Assembly: GCA_002633005.1 (NCBI GenBank)
Contig: NMRA01000001.1
Coordinates: forward strand, 1,350,198 to 1,414,197
Reading direction: 5' to 3'
DNA: 64,000 bases
Source: Phoronis australis
Taxonomy: Eukaryota; Phoronida; Phoronidae
Shown here: one piece after another, positions 46,467 through 58,156 of the stretch
Position numbering within the stretch: position 1 is the stretch's first letter
How the letters are laid out: every line of letters starts with the position of its first letter
Program-made: the position numbers and the translations under genes
The notes under the pieces: model-generated
What the model was told of the DNA's origin: nothing
Seen by the model: the letters and a program-made list of their open reading frames with translations, nothing else
Database searches by the model: none

Positions 46467-47589
46467 TTTGCTGAGACTACTTGACTCGAATAGCCTTTCG
46501 TTCCCCCATCCACAGGTTCTGAAACCCAGTGTATGCAGTCACGCTAATCAGGTTATACTCGTATCCCGGAGACAACTCACAAAGGTGAGTGCGTGACCTT
46601 GCTGAATGTGCACTATTGAAAATTTACATGAACAATGGAGGGTAGCAGCTCTTTTTGACTGAACTGAATTTTTTCAACTCCGCTTAGAAAACAGTTGAGG
46701 CTTCGGGGCCGTAGGACGCGGGGGACGTGCTGTCCGATAACTTGTAGGGATCTGGGCGAAACCGTGGCGACTGCTATACGCATGGAGTATTGCCAAGTTT
46801 TCTCCCGGGACGAGTGACCCGAGTTTTGCTCACTATGGTCGGACACAATCAGACTTGGCTGTCACCAGCACTTCAGGTTTTTAGCCCCATCCTTCCGTCA
46901 CCGGGAGACAGTAATATGCGTCTTAGATGTCTAATTTGGTTATGGCTGTCCACTTTTAAATTTTAAATTCGCACTTTAACGGGCGGAACAAAATTGTTTT
47001 TGCCTTCTACGTTCCAGCAAGTTACTCCGAATGAAAAGATCATCCAACTACAAGAGGAGTTGCATTAATTTGAAGAGTGAAAGTCACGGAACCAGTGCAA
47101 TGCCTTTTGCTTGTAAAGTGCCTTCTGAAGCCACGTCCAAGATGTTTACTTTGATTGTGTAATGGAATTAGGCACAACACACCAATCCAAACAGAAATTA
47201 AGTGGCTGTACACTTTGTTTAAACACACATTCTCTTGCTCATACATCAGAAATATGCGCGAAAACTGTCATGCACATATGTTCCAAAGCAAAATTGATTC
47301 AGATTTCAGGAAGACTAGCTGGAACCCGTGCTTCGCACAGGTACCAGTTTAGTGTATGGGAATCAGCGTTCGCTGTGTTTATAAAAATATCGCCTAAAAA
47401 CTGTGCTGTTATCAATGCTTTTTAAGTAGCCATTGTTTTTGTCATAATTTTTTTGTTCGTAAATATCGCATTTCATTTTTTGTTGAACGTCCATTTTATA
47501 GCGTTCTGCCGTACAGAAATGTGATGGTGATAATACCACGACATACGCACAATGTGTCTTTATTACCATATCTAGAATTCACGTGTACA

Positions 47590-47726
47590 TATTACATGGC
47601 GAAGTCTAGAGCCCGAGTGGAGTTCGGAGAATTATCGCCCGAGGGGCGTTAGCCCCGAGAGTGATAATTCTCCAAAATCCACGAGGGCTCTAGATAAGGG
47701 GGATAACGACTGAGAACATGTAATAA
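47590..47726. mobile_element. Hairpin MITE-like element
   Basis: Outer arms tattacatg/catgtaata and inner arms tctagagcccgagtgga...gagaattatc / gataattctcc...gagggctctaga form a nearly continuous 137-bp fold-back, with cgtta as loop. There is no coding capacity. Confidence 0.7.
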
Positions 47727-50444
47727 TCTATTTATACTACATAATGAACGAGAAACATTGCAATGAATCGATCTACCTTTCTCAACTCGCCTCGGCTTTG
47801 TAACGACTTTCTATGTCCTCAATCAAATTATCTTGATACTAATCCCAGAGGTAGAATCCATTGCTACGTGAACAGATTGTGGAAAAGAGAGAGCGCAGTG
47901 GCCTTGGCAACTGGAATGTTTCACAATGTATTGTCTTCCAGCAAATAGAGTCTAATACACGCCTCTTTTAACGTATCCAGTACCTGGCCATGTACTGTAC
48001 ACAATTCAAATGGTGTTCGACATAGTACATGGAGTAGAAGTGTTCGTAAGCAGAAAAGTTCAATGTCCTTCGGACTGGCCGAGTAAACACGACAAATAAA
48101 ATTCTTACCCCCACTTCCCATTACGAATATGAAGTTTCGAACCAGTAATCGAGATTTTTAACCAACAATTTACAAAAAGGTATTTCCAATCTTAAGTTGC
48201 TTTTTGTGGTAACCAGTACCTGAAAAGAAAAATAATGTAAGATCAAGCACACGTTGGTAGACATTTTCTTATAACAGTTTTCTCCACAACCAGTTTTGAC
48301 TCCTGTTGCTTCAACAGGTTTCCCGAGGCTCCTGTTAGGTTTGGGTAACGTGCAACATACTGGCTTTGCTTTTGCCCATAACAAAGAACATTGCCAGATC
48401 GAGTCCAGTTACGTCTTTCCCACAGGTTTGTAGCATGACGTCACACATAACAACGTGAAAGCATCACGTGACACATCGTGACAACATGAATGCGATTCTA
48501 GATGTGATCAATCTCATGTTTGATAACTTGAAATCTATTTCTTAGAAAATAGGCCACGGAACATCTTACTTTGAATATTGGTAGCATACTTTATGGTTAC
48601 CGTGTTCAGTGCAGTATCATTAGGTATCTAATTAGTTGTTTCCTTTAATGTTTCCCTGTGGAGGGAGATACTGTGTAACCTACTTTCTGTCTTTGACCTA
48701 GTTTTGTAGTTTGACCTGCTTCTGGATTAAAATGGCATCTATCCAACGACGCTATTTTCAGCAACTCACATTTACAACACGGACCAAAACTTTCAGCCTG
48801 TAAAAGAAAAAAAGCCAGGGGATGTTATTCTCTACCAGTTCAATGAGGCAAAGGGTTAATACAGGCACCAGTTTCAAATTAATTAATGACTGTCACCTCG
48901 GTTGTCTTGGGTAAACACCTGACCTGAAGCGGGACACTCCGAACACTTGTTAACAATAATTTGAACCCAAAATGCAAACATGCGGTGATCGTCTACTATT
49001 TATGACTATAATATTCCACAGCACGACTGACAACATAACGCGCTTAAAAACTCCAAAATGAATTATTTTATCGCAAACTATTTTGACCGCCGGGGGTACG
49101 TGACGAGCTATGTTGCAGAATAAAACAAGATAGCGATTGCTAATAATGTGATTTTTTATGACGTAAGAAAGAAATTTAGAAGACTCTGCAAGATGGACGT
49201 GAAAAACGCCATCAGCGCATCACGGCATTTTCCTGTTGCTCCCAACTTGTTGGATTTTATAGTCCAACAACAAGTTGGGAAGTTTACCCCTGCAGCCAAC
49301 ATCTTACACGACTGATTTACTCCATTCTGACATTTATGGTTGGAGGGCCAGGTGTGTTTTGTTCGATAATTGCTCTAATCTCCAATAACACCGTATCTAC
49401 CCTGACTGGGGCTGTGCTGTTAAAAATAAAAGTTAAGTTATAACATATTTGAATATAAACCAATGGTATTTCTGAAATTTTCGTCAAATGGTGACCATGT
49501 TTAGTTTTTGAATCGCCAAAATTGCTCTACTGCAACCGAAGTTACGACAATCTATTCTTTTCCGAATACACCAATTCAGTTTGACTGTGTTCACACGTGG
49601 TCTGTAATAAGCCTGGTAGATAATTGGCCTGCTTGTCATGTCGTGAACACATTCACTAGCACAAGAAACTGTAGGAACACCGCATTTATCCACCTTCACT
49701 CTTATCAGGCTTCTATTGTGAGTCAGCATGCGTGAATAATTGGCTGATAAGCCACCTCTGGAACTACTTTTGGCTAAATGGATGACCAGGCCATTAAATG
49801 ATAATTAGCCAAGACCACTTACTAATGCAACAAAGAATAATGTCGTAGCATTACCTAGCCTTGGTGGAAAGCTGTATAGTGTATTGGCTCTAATAAACGC
49901 TTAGAAAAATTCATTTCACGGGGAGGAGATTCTTATTGTAGCCTACGGCAGTTGAAAGCCGGTTTCCCAAACGGATAAAATCGGAAGCTATAGGATTCAT
50001 TAAACTTACGCTCTGTGACGTATTTTTAGCCTATGACAGTCTTTCCAGAAAATTGTGGTGCATTGCTATGAACTTCCGTTGTTAAATTACGATAATTTTT
50101 CAAAAAATTGTGCTCATCACAGGGCGAAAACTTGCCGACTGATGCGTCGCTGAATCGCCATCGTCAATACGAAAACTTGAACTCTTGAATAAAAATATAG
50201 TTTCGACTCAACAAATTACCTGAAATCTTCCTTATGTTTTACAATTTTTAAAGTTCATGTGGAGTCCAGATTAATTGCGATTAAGACCAAATCTACCCAC
50301 AACACGAGACAAATCTCTCGATGAACACACATGTTGTTGTCACGTGACGTTTGTTTTGAAGTTCGTCTGCGTATGAGAGTGAGTGCCGGAGCGTGCGTGT
50401 GTGGGTCATCGACGATAGACTTTTTTGTTACTAAAGGCGGAGGA

Positions 50445-50700
50445 TTATGCAGGAAAATGGCGTTTATTAGGTTGTTTTTTTCATTTAAACTGCTGCAACG
50501 TGCAAGGTGAGTGCTGGTTAACTCACAGATTTTGTTTGCACAGGCCGACGGTCGTTAGCTCTACCGTGGAGTATTAATAGTCCAAGGCTCGATCTACATG
50601 TTGGGGACGACGTGAACTACCCGGGCTGTGTGAAATTTCTGGGTCTAACGGAGACACTGACGCAGTGGTCAGCCAGCTCGCTGTATCAAGACTATAGTCA
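50445..50700 (+). repeat. Interspersed repeat, copy 2 (with ATG-to-donor segment)
   Basis: This aligns with 17,995-18,240. It contains an ATG at 50,457 opening MAFIRLFFSFKLLQRA and a consensus donor (GCAAG/gtgagt) at 50,506. In copy 1 the same frame is stopped. Similarity continues past the donor, so a repeat is more likely than a first exon. Confidence 0.4.
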
Positions 50701-51749
50701 AAATCCAAATTCGTTTAATTGTGTCCCTGTCAATAATAACGGCATGCTAAAGTTTCTTAATTTTCGTACTTCAGGAACATAAGAATCACGTGTTTTGTAC
50801 ACATACGCGCACGCCGCAGATCACATCTCGGAAATTGCCGATTTGACGGATGACAATGAATGAGCACAATGAAATTAAACAACGTCGTTTTATAGCTTGT
50901 AAGATTCATAATAAACGTATTTTGAATATTGTAATGCATGTGTTCCAAAATCTAAATAACTTGGGTCCTATATTTTTGTATGCGTGCGCGCCGATTGAAA
51001 GTAATCGTGAGTGTTGCTGTGTTGCAAAATCTCTTATCCTGGGCCGATTTGAAAAATTCAAAGTTGTACTCATATTTGTTTTCGCTCCTCTTTTCAAATA
51101 TTACAGTAAAATTACTTAAAACTCTCTTCATAAAAAGTACAGTCTGCTAGCTGGATTGTAATCAGCTGATCATATCCGCATGAGCGAAGCCAATTATCCT
51201 CGCTCGTGACTCGATGAATAGAGCAGCTTGGCGGCATCTCTTTGATCGTGAGCCGAGCGCGACTCAGCCAAGGTGGATAAATACGGTCTAGTTCAATTTT
51301 CCATACCCCACCGTTCACCTTGACAAGCGGGGTTAGGACCAATCTTATTTAGTGGGACTGTTTATAGCATGTGTTGTCATAACAAAAGAGTGTGCTTGGC
51401 AGTTAACAAAGAAGCTAGATGTTATCACGTCTGGTAAAGTCACTGAACGGGAAAAACGCTGTCATGATGTACACAGAAATGCCACTGACAATGGAAGAAA
51501 AACATAAGTATCAAGAAAAGCCAGAAGGGCCTAACAGAAAAGACAAACAAAAAGTCTGAAGGGGCTTACACATAATGAATAAAAGAAAAAATAAAAACAG
51601 GCAACCGGGTTAGAAAAATACTGCGAGGTCATGTAGACAGCGGGGTACATGGCTGAATGAACTAGACCACGCTATGCTGAACAAAGGAAATATGAGTGAC
51701 CAATGAGGTGCTGGTAGAGGGGTGTATGAATACAAATGGAGAACCCGTA

Positions 51750-53290
51750 GGATATCAATAAAAATGCGTAATGTAAATTAAACCCCAATTAAGGGTTGAT
51801 ATAAAAATGAAAGAGAAAAATGTCAAAATAATGACGATAAAGGCTAGGAGGAACATGGCACGTGCAAGAACAGAGCCATTAACAGAACCGTGTGCTGAAG
51901 GACAGGCGTCGAACAGACAGTGCTGCAAGACTGAGAGCATGCGTTTCTCCGAAGATGAGGAAAGATTTGAAGCACCTTTGAGGAGCGTTTTGATGAAAAA
52001 TGAGGCGGTAGTGTCAGGGAGGTTGTCTTGTTTGTGAGAAAAAAAAAACTAATGGCTTAGTCATACGACTGGATAAATGAGGCCCTAAGACCAGTTTTGA
52101 AGAGATGTGAGATGTAGCTATTCAAGTTTTATATTAGTAGTGCTAATGGGCAAGGTAGGGGGAGAAGTTAGAGGAGAGGTTGAACTGTGAAAAGTTATGG
52201 AAGATATACGGGTGTAGGACTGTAGAGTGGAAGGGGTTAGTGAAGCCCTGAACAGTCTGGCCACGCTTCCAAGAGATGGAGTGTGATCGGAGCTGGATAG
52301 GGCTGAGCCAAGAACCCTGAGAAAAGGCAAAATGGAAGTTGAAACGGGAACATGCATCAGCAATAACGTTTCTTAGTGAAAAAAGGGATGTGCTTAGCAC
52401 GAAAATGAACATTAAAGTTAAGAGCGGAGAGGACGAGACGACGAATGAGGGATATAATGGGGGTTGCGGGAAGAGGTCTTGTTGATAATGTTGAAGACAA
52501 CACTGTTGTCACACAGGAAGAGTTTTGAGCCCCATAGCTCACGTGCGATGATAATAGGTAAGAGTTCCTTGAACGTGAAGTGATGGTGCTGGAGGTGAGC
52601 TGGCCAAGGGCTGGTAAATCAGGAAGCCTCAGCGTTGCTGCAAAACCCCCCATTGGTGACTGCAGCGTCGGAGTACGGTTTGATGGTATCGGAAGTTGTT
52701 CAATTCGTCAAATATGAACAGGGTTTTCCCATTGTAGTCTTGGAGGAAAATTGACCAGACCTTGAAGTCTTCCCTGTTGAGAATGGCGTTGTGGCCTGGC
52801 CTAGAAATATCAATGGTGAGGATGATGAGGTGACGGAAGAAGACGCGGCCGCGCACTGTGACTGAGCAGGCGAAGTTGAGTAGGCCGATTAGTGACAGGA
52901 GATCGCGTAGAGTGACTTTCCGGCGCTTCTGTAAGTCAAGAAGGCTGTCCGTAGCCTTGTCCACCTTGTCCTGCGGGAGAGAAGCAGTCATGGTCGCTGA
53001 GTCGAGATGGATGCCATGAATGGTGATTGAGGTGGTTGGTTGAACAGACTTGTCGTGGTTGATGGGGATGCCAACGGAGCCGCAGAGTGAAATGAATGAG
53101 GCGAGGTCCTTAGAACATTTCGGCGGGGAAGGGGAAAACGAAAAAAAAAGTAGTTGAGGTAGTGATTTATGCCGGCGGTTTCGAGCTTGTGTTCCATAAT
53201 CCACTGAATCGTTGAACTCGCCTTCTCAAAGATGCTGCAGCAGGAGGTGCAGCCAAATGGTAAGCACCTGTCGTAGTAGAAGTTGTTAGC
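51750..53290 (-). mobile_element. Degenerate DIRS/Ngaro-type retrotransposon (RT, RNase H, tyrosine recombinase)
   Basis: Minus-strand order is reverse transcriptase, RNase H, then tyrosine recombinase, which is the DIRS/Ngaro arrangement. RT pieces are YDRCLPFGCTSCCSIFEKAS and INHYLNYFF (53,150-53,290), where the catalytic DD of YxDD is lost. IPINHDKSVQPTTSITIHGI and KRRKVTLRDLLSLIGLLNFA follow (52,629-53,204). RNase H pieces include LVLSALNFNVHFRAKHIPFF (52,357-52,653). A recombinase N-terminal segment with RASLTPSTLQSYTRI lies at 52,118-52,363. Several frameshifts separate them. The recombinase catalytic region is not recognisable. Confidence 0.8.
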
Positions 53291-53870
53291 CCAGGATATC
53301 TCTTCAAGCTATAGGCTATGGGTGACACTAACGCTTCTGACTAGGGTGCCTGAACAGTAATTATTGGGTCTTGAAAATAGAGACTACAAAAAGTCCAAGA
53401 ATGCTCAGTTGTCTTCCAATCCTTGGACAGCACTGAACACGTGAGCTGATCAGTTAAACTGGGTCACCTCTCAGGCTATTGGTAAACTCATATAGCCTTA
53501 CGCTTATTCTAAAATGTGTTACAACTAAGTATCTTCAATACTTCATGTTTGTTTTTTCCAACGTATCTGAGTGTTGAAACCTTTATGTTTTTACTTTCTT
53601 TTGTCATTGATTTATCGGTAGTTTTTCCTCTATACCCATCTTAAGGTCGATCATTATCATCTGTTTTTACCATTTAATGTTTTCAAACAAATATGTGTTT
53701 TGTATTCACCTACAACAGAACTAATTCGTTTCCTCAGATTAAATTTAGAGGTTGTAATGTCAAACTATTTTGTTATTGATATCTCTGTAACCTTGCTGGA
53801 TTAAGGATTTTAAGAAATTTCTATTTCAGTTTGATTTTGAAGAAGCATGGTACAATCAGGGTGTAGGTTA
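53291..53870. other. No feature recognised
   Basis: This is AT-rich spacer between the DIRS-like element and the next LINE fragment. No frame of note was seen. Confidence 0.4.
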
Positions 53871-54365
53871 CGAGACACGCTTTATATCAGCAAAAATGGC
53901 AAGAAATTTTGAACAATTCGAATAAGCTGGAAACTTACAGAACTTTTAAGTTAAGCATATGTTTTGAAAATTATTTAGATGTAATTGACAATGTAAATGT
54001 TAAGTCTGATATGGTAAGATTAAGATGTTCAGCGCATGCACTTGTGATTGAAAAGGGTTGACACTTGAATTTTAGCAGACCAGAAAGATTATGCCCTCTC
54101 TATAATATGCCATACGTCGAGTCAGAATATCATTTTGTTACCGAATGTCCATTCTACGATGACCTTAGGAAACGGTATTTGCCTGCATGGATCTTCAACA
54201 ATCCCAGTGTTAGAAAATTCATCAGACTCGTGTCTATGAAGTAAAAAGACCTCGATATGTAAATATATTCATTTCGCATTCAAGCGAAGAAGAGGATCAT
54301 ATTGCTGATAGAGTTTGACACTTACTTGTATTGTATTTTATTATAATAAGGGCCGGAGGCCTAGT
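53870..54365 (+). mobile_element. LINE 3' fragment
   Basis: A plus-strand frame ends DMVRLRCSAHALVIEKG, then RLCPLYNMPYVESEYHFVTE and CPFYDDLRKRYLPAW. This is the C-x-x-C...EYHF-x-x-x-CP-x-Y/F segment common after the reverse transcriptase of invertebrate LINEs. It is followed by a non-coding tail with gggccggaggcc and then an AT microsatellite. Only the 3' end is present. Confidence 0.65.
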
Positions 54366-54425
54366 TATTAAATATATATATATATACAAACATACATGCA
54401 TATATACATACTTACATATATGTAA
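54366..54425. repeat. TA-rich microsatellite
   Basis: (AT)n followed by degenerate catata/tacata units. It marks the 3' tail of the preceding LINE fragment. Confidence 0.85.
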
Positions 54426-54719
54426 GCAAACTTATGATATAATTTTTTTTTGAAATGGCTCCCCTATTTGTCCATACTACCTTATTCCTTTAACCACTTT
54501 TGAATTGTCAATAAGCAACGGTGTATTTATTGTTGAATAAGGCTATCCACTAGGTACCTCGAGTTGAAAAGTTTCTCTGGTCTGGCAATGGTTCTCCCTG
54601 TATATCCACAGTTCAATTCATCTCGCGGACAAAGAATGAGACATCATGCTGTACAGGTTCAATTTACTGACTATTGTTCACACAACACCTGCATGGATTA
54701 CGGAATCATTATTGCCATG

Positions 54720-57700
54720 TGCCTTCTTTGAACAGGCGATGTGAATGAAAATCCTGGGCGTGACGACAATATTACATTTAAAATTTTGTTTTCAAACATA
54801 AACAGCATCAAATCAAGCAATTTCTCCAGATTCCAACTGTTAAAAAACTTTGTCCTGTCCAACGATTATCGCCTTTTGTGAAACTTGTAATGTTACCAAA
54901 GACGATTTTCATAATGAACTAATTATTCCTGGATATACTGTAGCCTATCAAAGCAACTTTGGTCGTGGCATCATCCTGTTCATTAAAACACACTCACATT
55001 TAAATTATGTCCTAGCTTAACTTGTCCTCGGTTATACAACGGCTGGATTGAAATTAATTTTGGTCACAGAAAAGTTCACTATAGATTGTTTTACCGATCA
55101 CCTTCTCAGTAGCCAAATGAAAGAAAACACTACTTCAAAGCTCTAGTCGATGAGTTAGCGGAATTCAACAGGAAAATAGTGGTGATTTTAGAGCCCGAAA
55201 CTTCACCTGGTGCAATGATGATCATGACAGTAAGGCCGGCGGACTACACTGTTTGATATCTTACTTTCTCATGACTGCGTACAGCATGGCCGACATTTCT
55301 CAATCATGTATTATCTCTGCATAACGAATAATTTTGGTATCATTGAATCCTGTTCTGTACTACCTCTTGTTGGCAATTCTGATCACCACACGGTTGAAGC
55401 CATTCTAACACTTAACAAACCGGTTAAAGAACAAGACATCACACGAACCATGTTGAAATATGATCAAGTAGACATCGATAAACTACGTCAGGATATCATA
55501 TCCACAGATTGGGATTCCATACAGGATACTGGCGACGTTGATAGTAGTGTTTCGCTCTTCACTAGAACTCTTTATGACATTAAAAAACAATATCTCATCA
55601 ACTAAAAAGGTAATTAAACACAACAGCCAACCATTGTTCAACAATTATATTAAACCGGCAATCCGCACAAGAAGCAGACTTTACAGCTCGTTCAGAAGAT
55701 CTAACAACAATGTAATATACAGCAGATACAAGGAGCAGTCACGGCTGGCAAAGACTTTAGTGAAGCAAGCCAAAACTGATCGCTGCCAAAAGCTTTCTTC
55801 GCAAATTAACCGTGTAAGCAAGAACTGCAAAGAATACTGGTATATTATCAATAAAATACACGGCAGTCAACAATAATCCTCTTACCCTGTCAACAACTGC
55901 AATGGTAACCTAGTCTCAGGTTTAATAGCCTTTCTGTCTTTCTGAAAGAAACAGGCAGATTAGCAGATTTTACCCATGAGTAATCCGATGATATCGTGTC
56001 CCCATGAGTCATAATCAGGTGATTAGTGTAATGGGCCCGGCCTTGTGGCCTAAACACACCTGATGTACAGCAAAAGGCATCAGGCCACCTGCACTCTTTT
56101 TCAACCTCAAGACGTAGTGACAAGTGAGACTTATTTCTCAAAATTTTCACGAACAAAAGTCACCTTACACGTCAAACTGATGTAGTTAATTTTCCCTTTC
56201 TTCATGAACGTCGTCCCAATCAAGTGACTTATATCCTGGCTAATCAAACAGACTCCCTTTCTTCATGAACGTTGTCCCAATCAAGTGACTTATATCATGG
56301 CTAATCAAACACACGTCCGCAAAACTGACCCCAGTAAGAATGATATGACACAACCTTTATCACCAGCAGAATGATCAAAATGATTGCCAACGAAATCACC
56401 ATGCCTTTAATCAACCTATTTAAGAAACTTCTTCAACTAGGTAGGTCTATGTATCCGTATTCTTGGAAACATGGAATTATGATCCCTATACAGAAAAAAC
56501 TCCAAAACTGAAAGTATCGCCCAACAACTTTACTTAACACCCTATCCAAAATATTCGAGATCATTGCTCAAAATACTCTTACATTTCTCAAACAAAACAA
56601 CTTGGTCTATCATCGTAAATTAGGATTTTTGCCTGGAAACAGCACCGTGGCAGAACTTGTTGAAATAGTGCATGTGATTCATTTAAATTTTGAGAAGGGC
56701 GAGAGTGTCATGTACATCTTTCTAGGTATAGCTTCTGCTTTCGACTGTGTCCACCTCTCTAGATGCAGTCTCTGCTTTCGACTATGTCCCTCGTCACCTT
56801 CTACTTCACAAACTTCGATCCTATGGTATTACTGGGAATCTTGTAAGTATGATTACCTCATAACTCTCTAATCGTGCATACAGAGTTTGTGTCGACGGCT
56901 TTCTTTCAACATCATCGCCTCCTGGGATTGTAAACGCAGGTGTACCGTATGGTAGCCTATTAGGCCCTCTTCTCTTCTTTGTCATGTAGCACATGCCTTT
57001 ATGCAGATGACACTGCGCTTTTATACCCCTTTGCAGGAGGCAGCCCTGCGAGTTTCTGCAGTTACAATAGACTTGAATAAATTCATCTATTGGTCACAAG
57101 AATGGAGAACGAATTTTAAACCAGAAAAAGCGCTGGCCTCACCGTCTCTAAATCTAATAATTCTCTCTTCCTTGTGGACCCATTGTATGACCTTAAATTA
57201 ATGATGAAATCATTCTTAGAAAACACTCGCACAGACATCTATCTATACTGTTAAATGAAAAGCTTTTCTTCACACCTTACGTTCGGGACCACGTTCAAAA
57301 ATTCAGAAATTGTTAATCCACTTAAGCTTGTCTCTCATCCTCTGAATTCTACATACATAGAAGTCCTGTTCAAATCATTAATACTTCCTCGCATCGATAA
57401 TTGTGATATTATTTATCAGTCTGCCAACACTGGTGCACTTCAGCATTTGGAGAAATTACAGTATCAAGCTGCCTTACTCATAACTGGAGCTTACAGGGGA
57501 TGCAATAGTGGTAAGGTTTTGAATAGTCTCAAGTGGCCCAAACTGTCTGCTCGACGCAATCTTCACATGATTATATTTATTTCAAAGTACTAAACAATGT
57601 CAACAATGCCTGCGTCAAAATTATTTGATCGGTATGCTAGACAAGGCCATCGCACTGGTTTGAGATCTTCCAGGATTGTTATAAAAATCCCTCGACCCCC

Positions 57701-57960
57701 ACACCTCACGACCATCTCTATCCAGTCTACACAAGCTCGACTCGATCTAAACATAGAACAAACGCTGACTTGCAGGACCAGTGAGTTGGGCCGTGAGCTC
57801 GGCTGGTTTTTCATTGTTTTTCTTTCAATTAAGAGAGTCGATTCGGCAAGTTTGAAAGACAAAAAACTGGAAAAAACAACCCCACCAAATCAAATGAAAG
57901 ACCCACCAACGTTAAAATGTCGTTCTCGGCAGGGTGTAATCGTCTCGTCTGTTCTTCTTT
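54720..57960 (+). mobile_element. Near full-length but inactive APE-type LINE
   Basis: The element reads, on the plus strand: a 2A-like peptide relic (GDVNENPGR, 54,735-54,761); endonuclease pieces (FKILFSNINSIKSSNFSRFQ; RGIILFIKTHSHLNY; YRLFYRSPSQ; GNSDHH at about 55,370); a basic linker (55,600-55,876); reverse transcriptase with LLNTLSKIFEI, GFLPGNSTVAELVEIVHVIH, SAFDYVPRHLLLHKL, GVPYGSLLGPLLFF and YADDT (57,000-57,014); and the thumb region to 57,593 (LILPRIDNCDIIYQSAN). Motif order and SDHH/YADDT fit CR1/Jockey-like lineages. Many stops and frameshifts make it inactive. A fold-back-rich insert (about 55,885-56,190) and an about 80-bp tandem duplication (56,190-56,330) interrupt the endonuclease-RT linker. 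Confidence 0.82.
56190..56330. repeat. Tandem duplication within the LINE
   Basis: The block from ccctttcttcatgaacgt through gtgacttatatc to ggctaatcaaaca occurs twice in succession with one or two mismatches. Confidence 0.8.
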
Positions 57961-58156
57961 GAATGCCAGATTCAACCTTTTTACGGAGAGTGCGAGGAAC
58001 CGACAACAAAACTGTAATTTCATCACTAGATACAGTTTGAAAAAAAACTGTTAACTAAGAAGTATTTCAACGTTATATGGAGTATATTGTAAACTAGCAT
58101 ACAAGAGAAAGCTAATAATAAAATGTGAAATTATGTACATTCACGTTAACGTGATT

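Larger units (their letters stand above)
46467..51740. other. Intergenic region upstream of laccase A
   Basis: No gene is recognised. The laccase A promoter should lie just above 46,466, but no clear TATA box or initiator was identified. Contents that can be named are a hairpin element at 47.6 kb, an imperfect inverted repeat at 49,241-49,279 (cccaacttgttgga against tccaacaacaagttggg) and an interspersed repeat at 50.4-50.7 kb. Confidence 0.45.
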
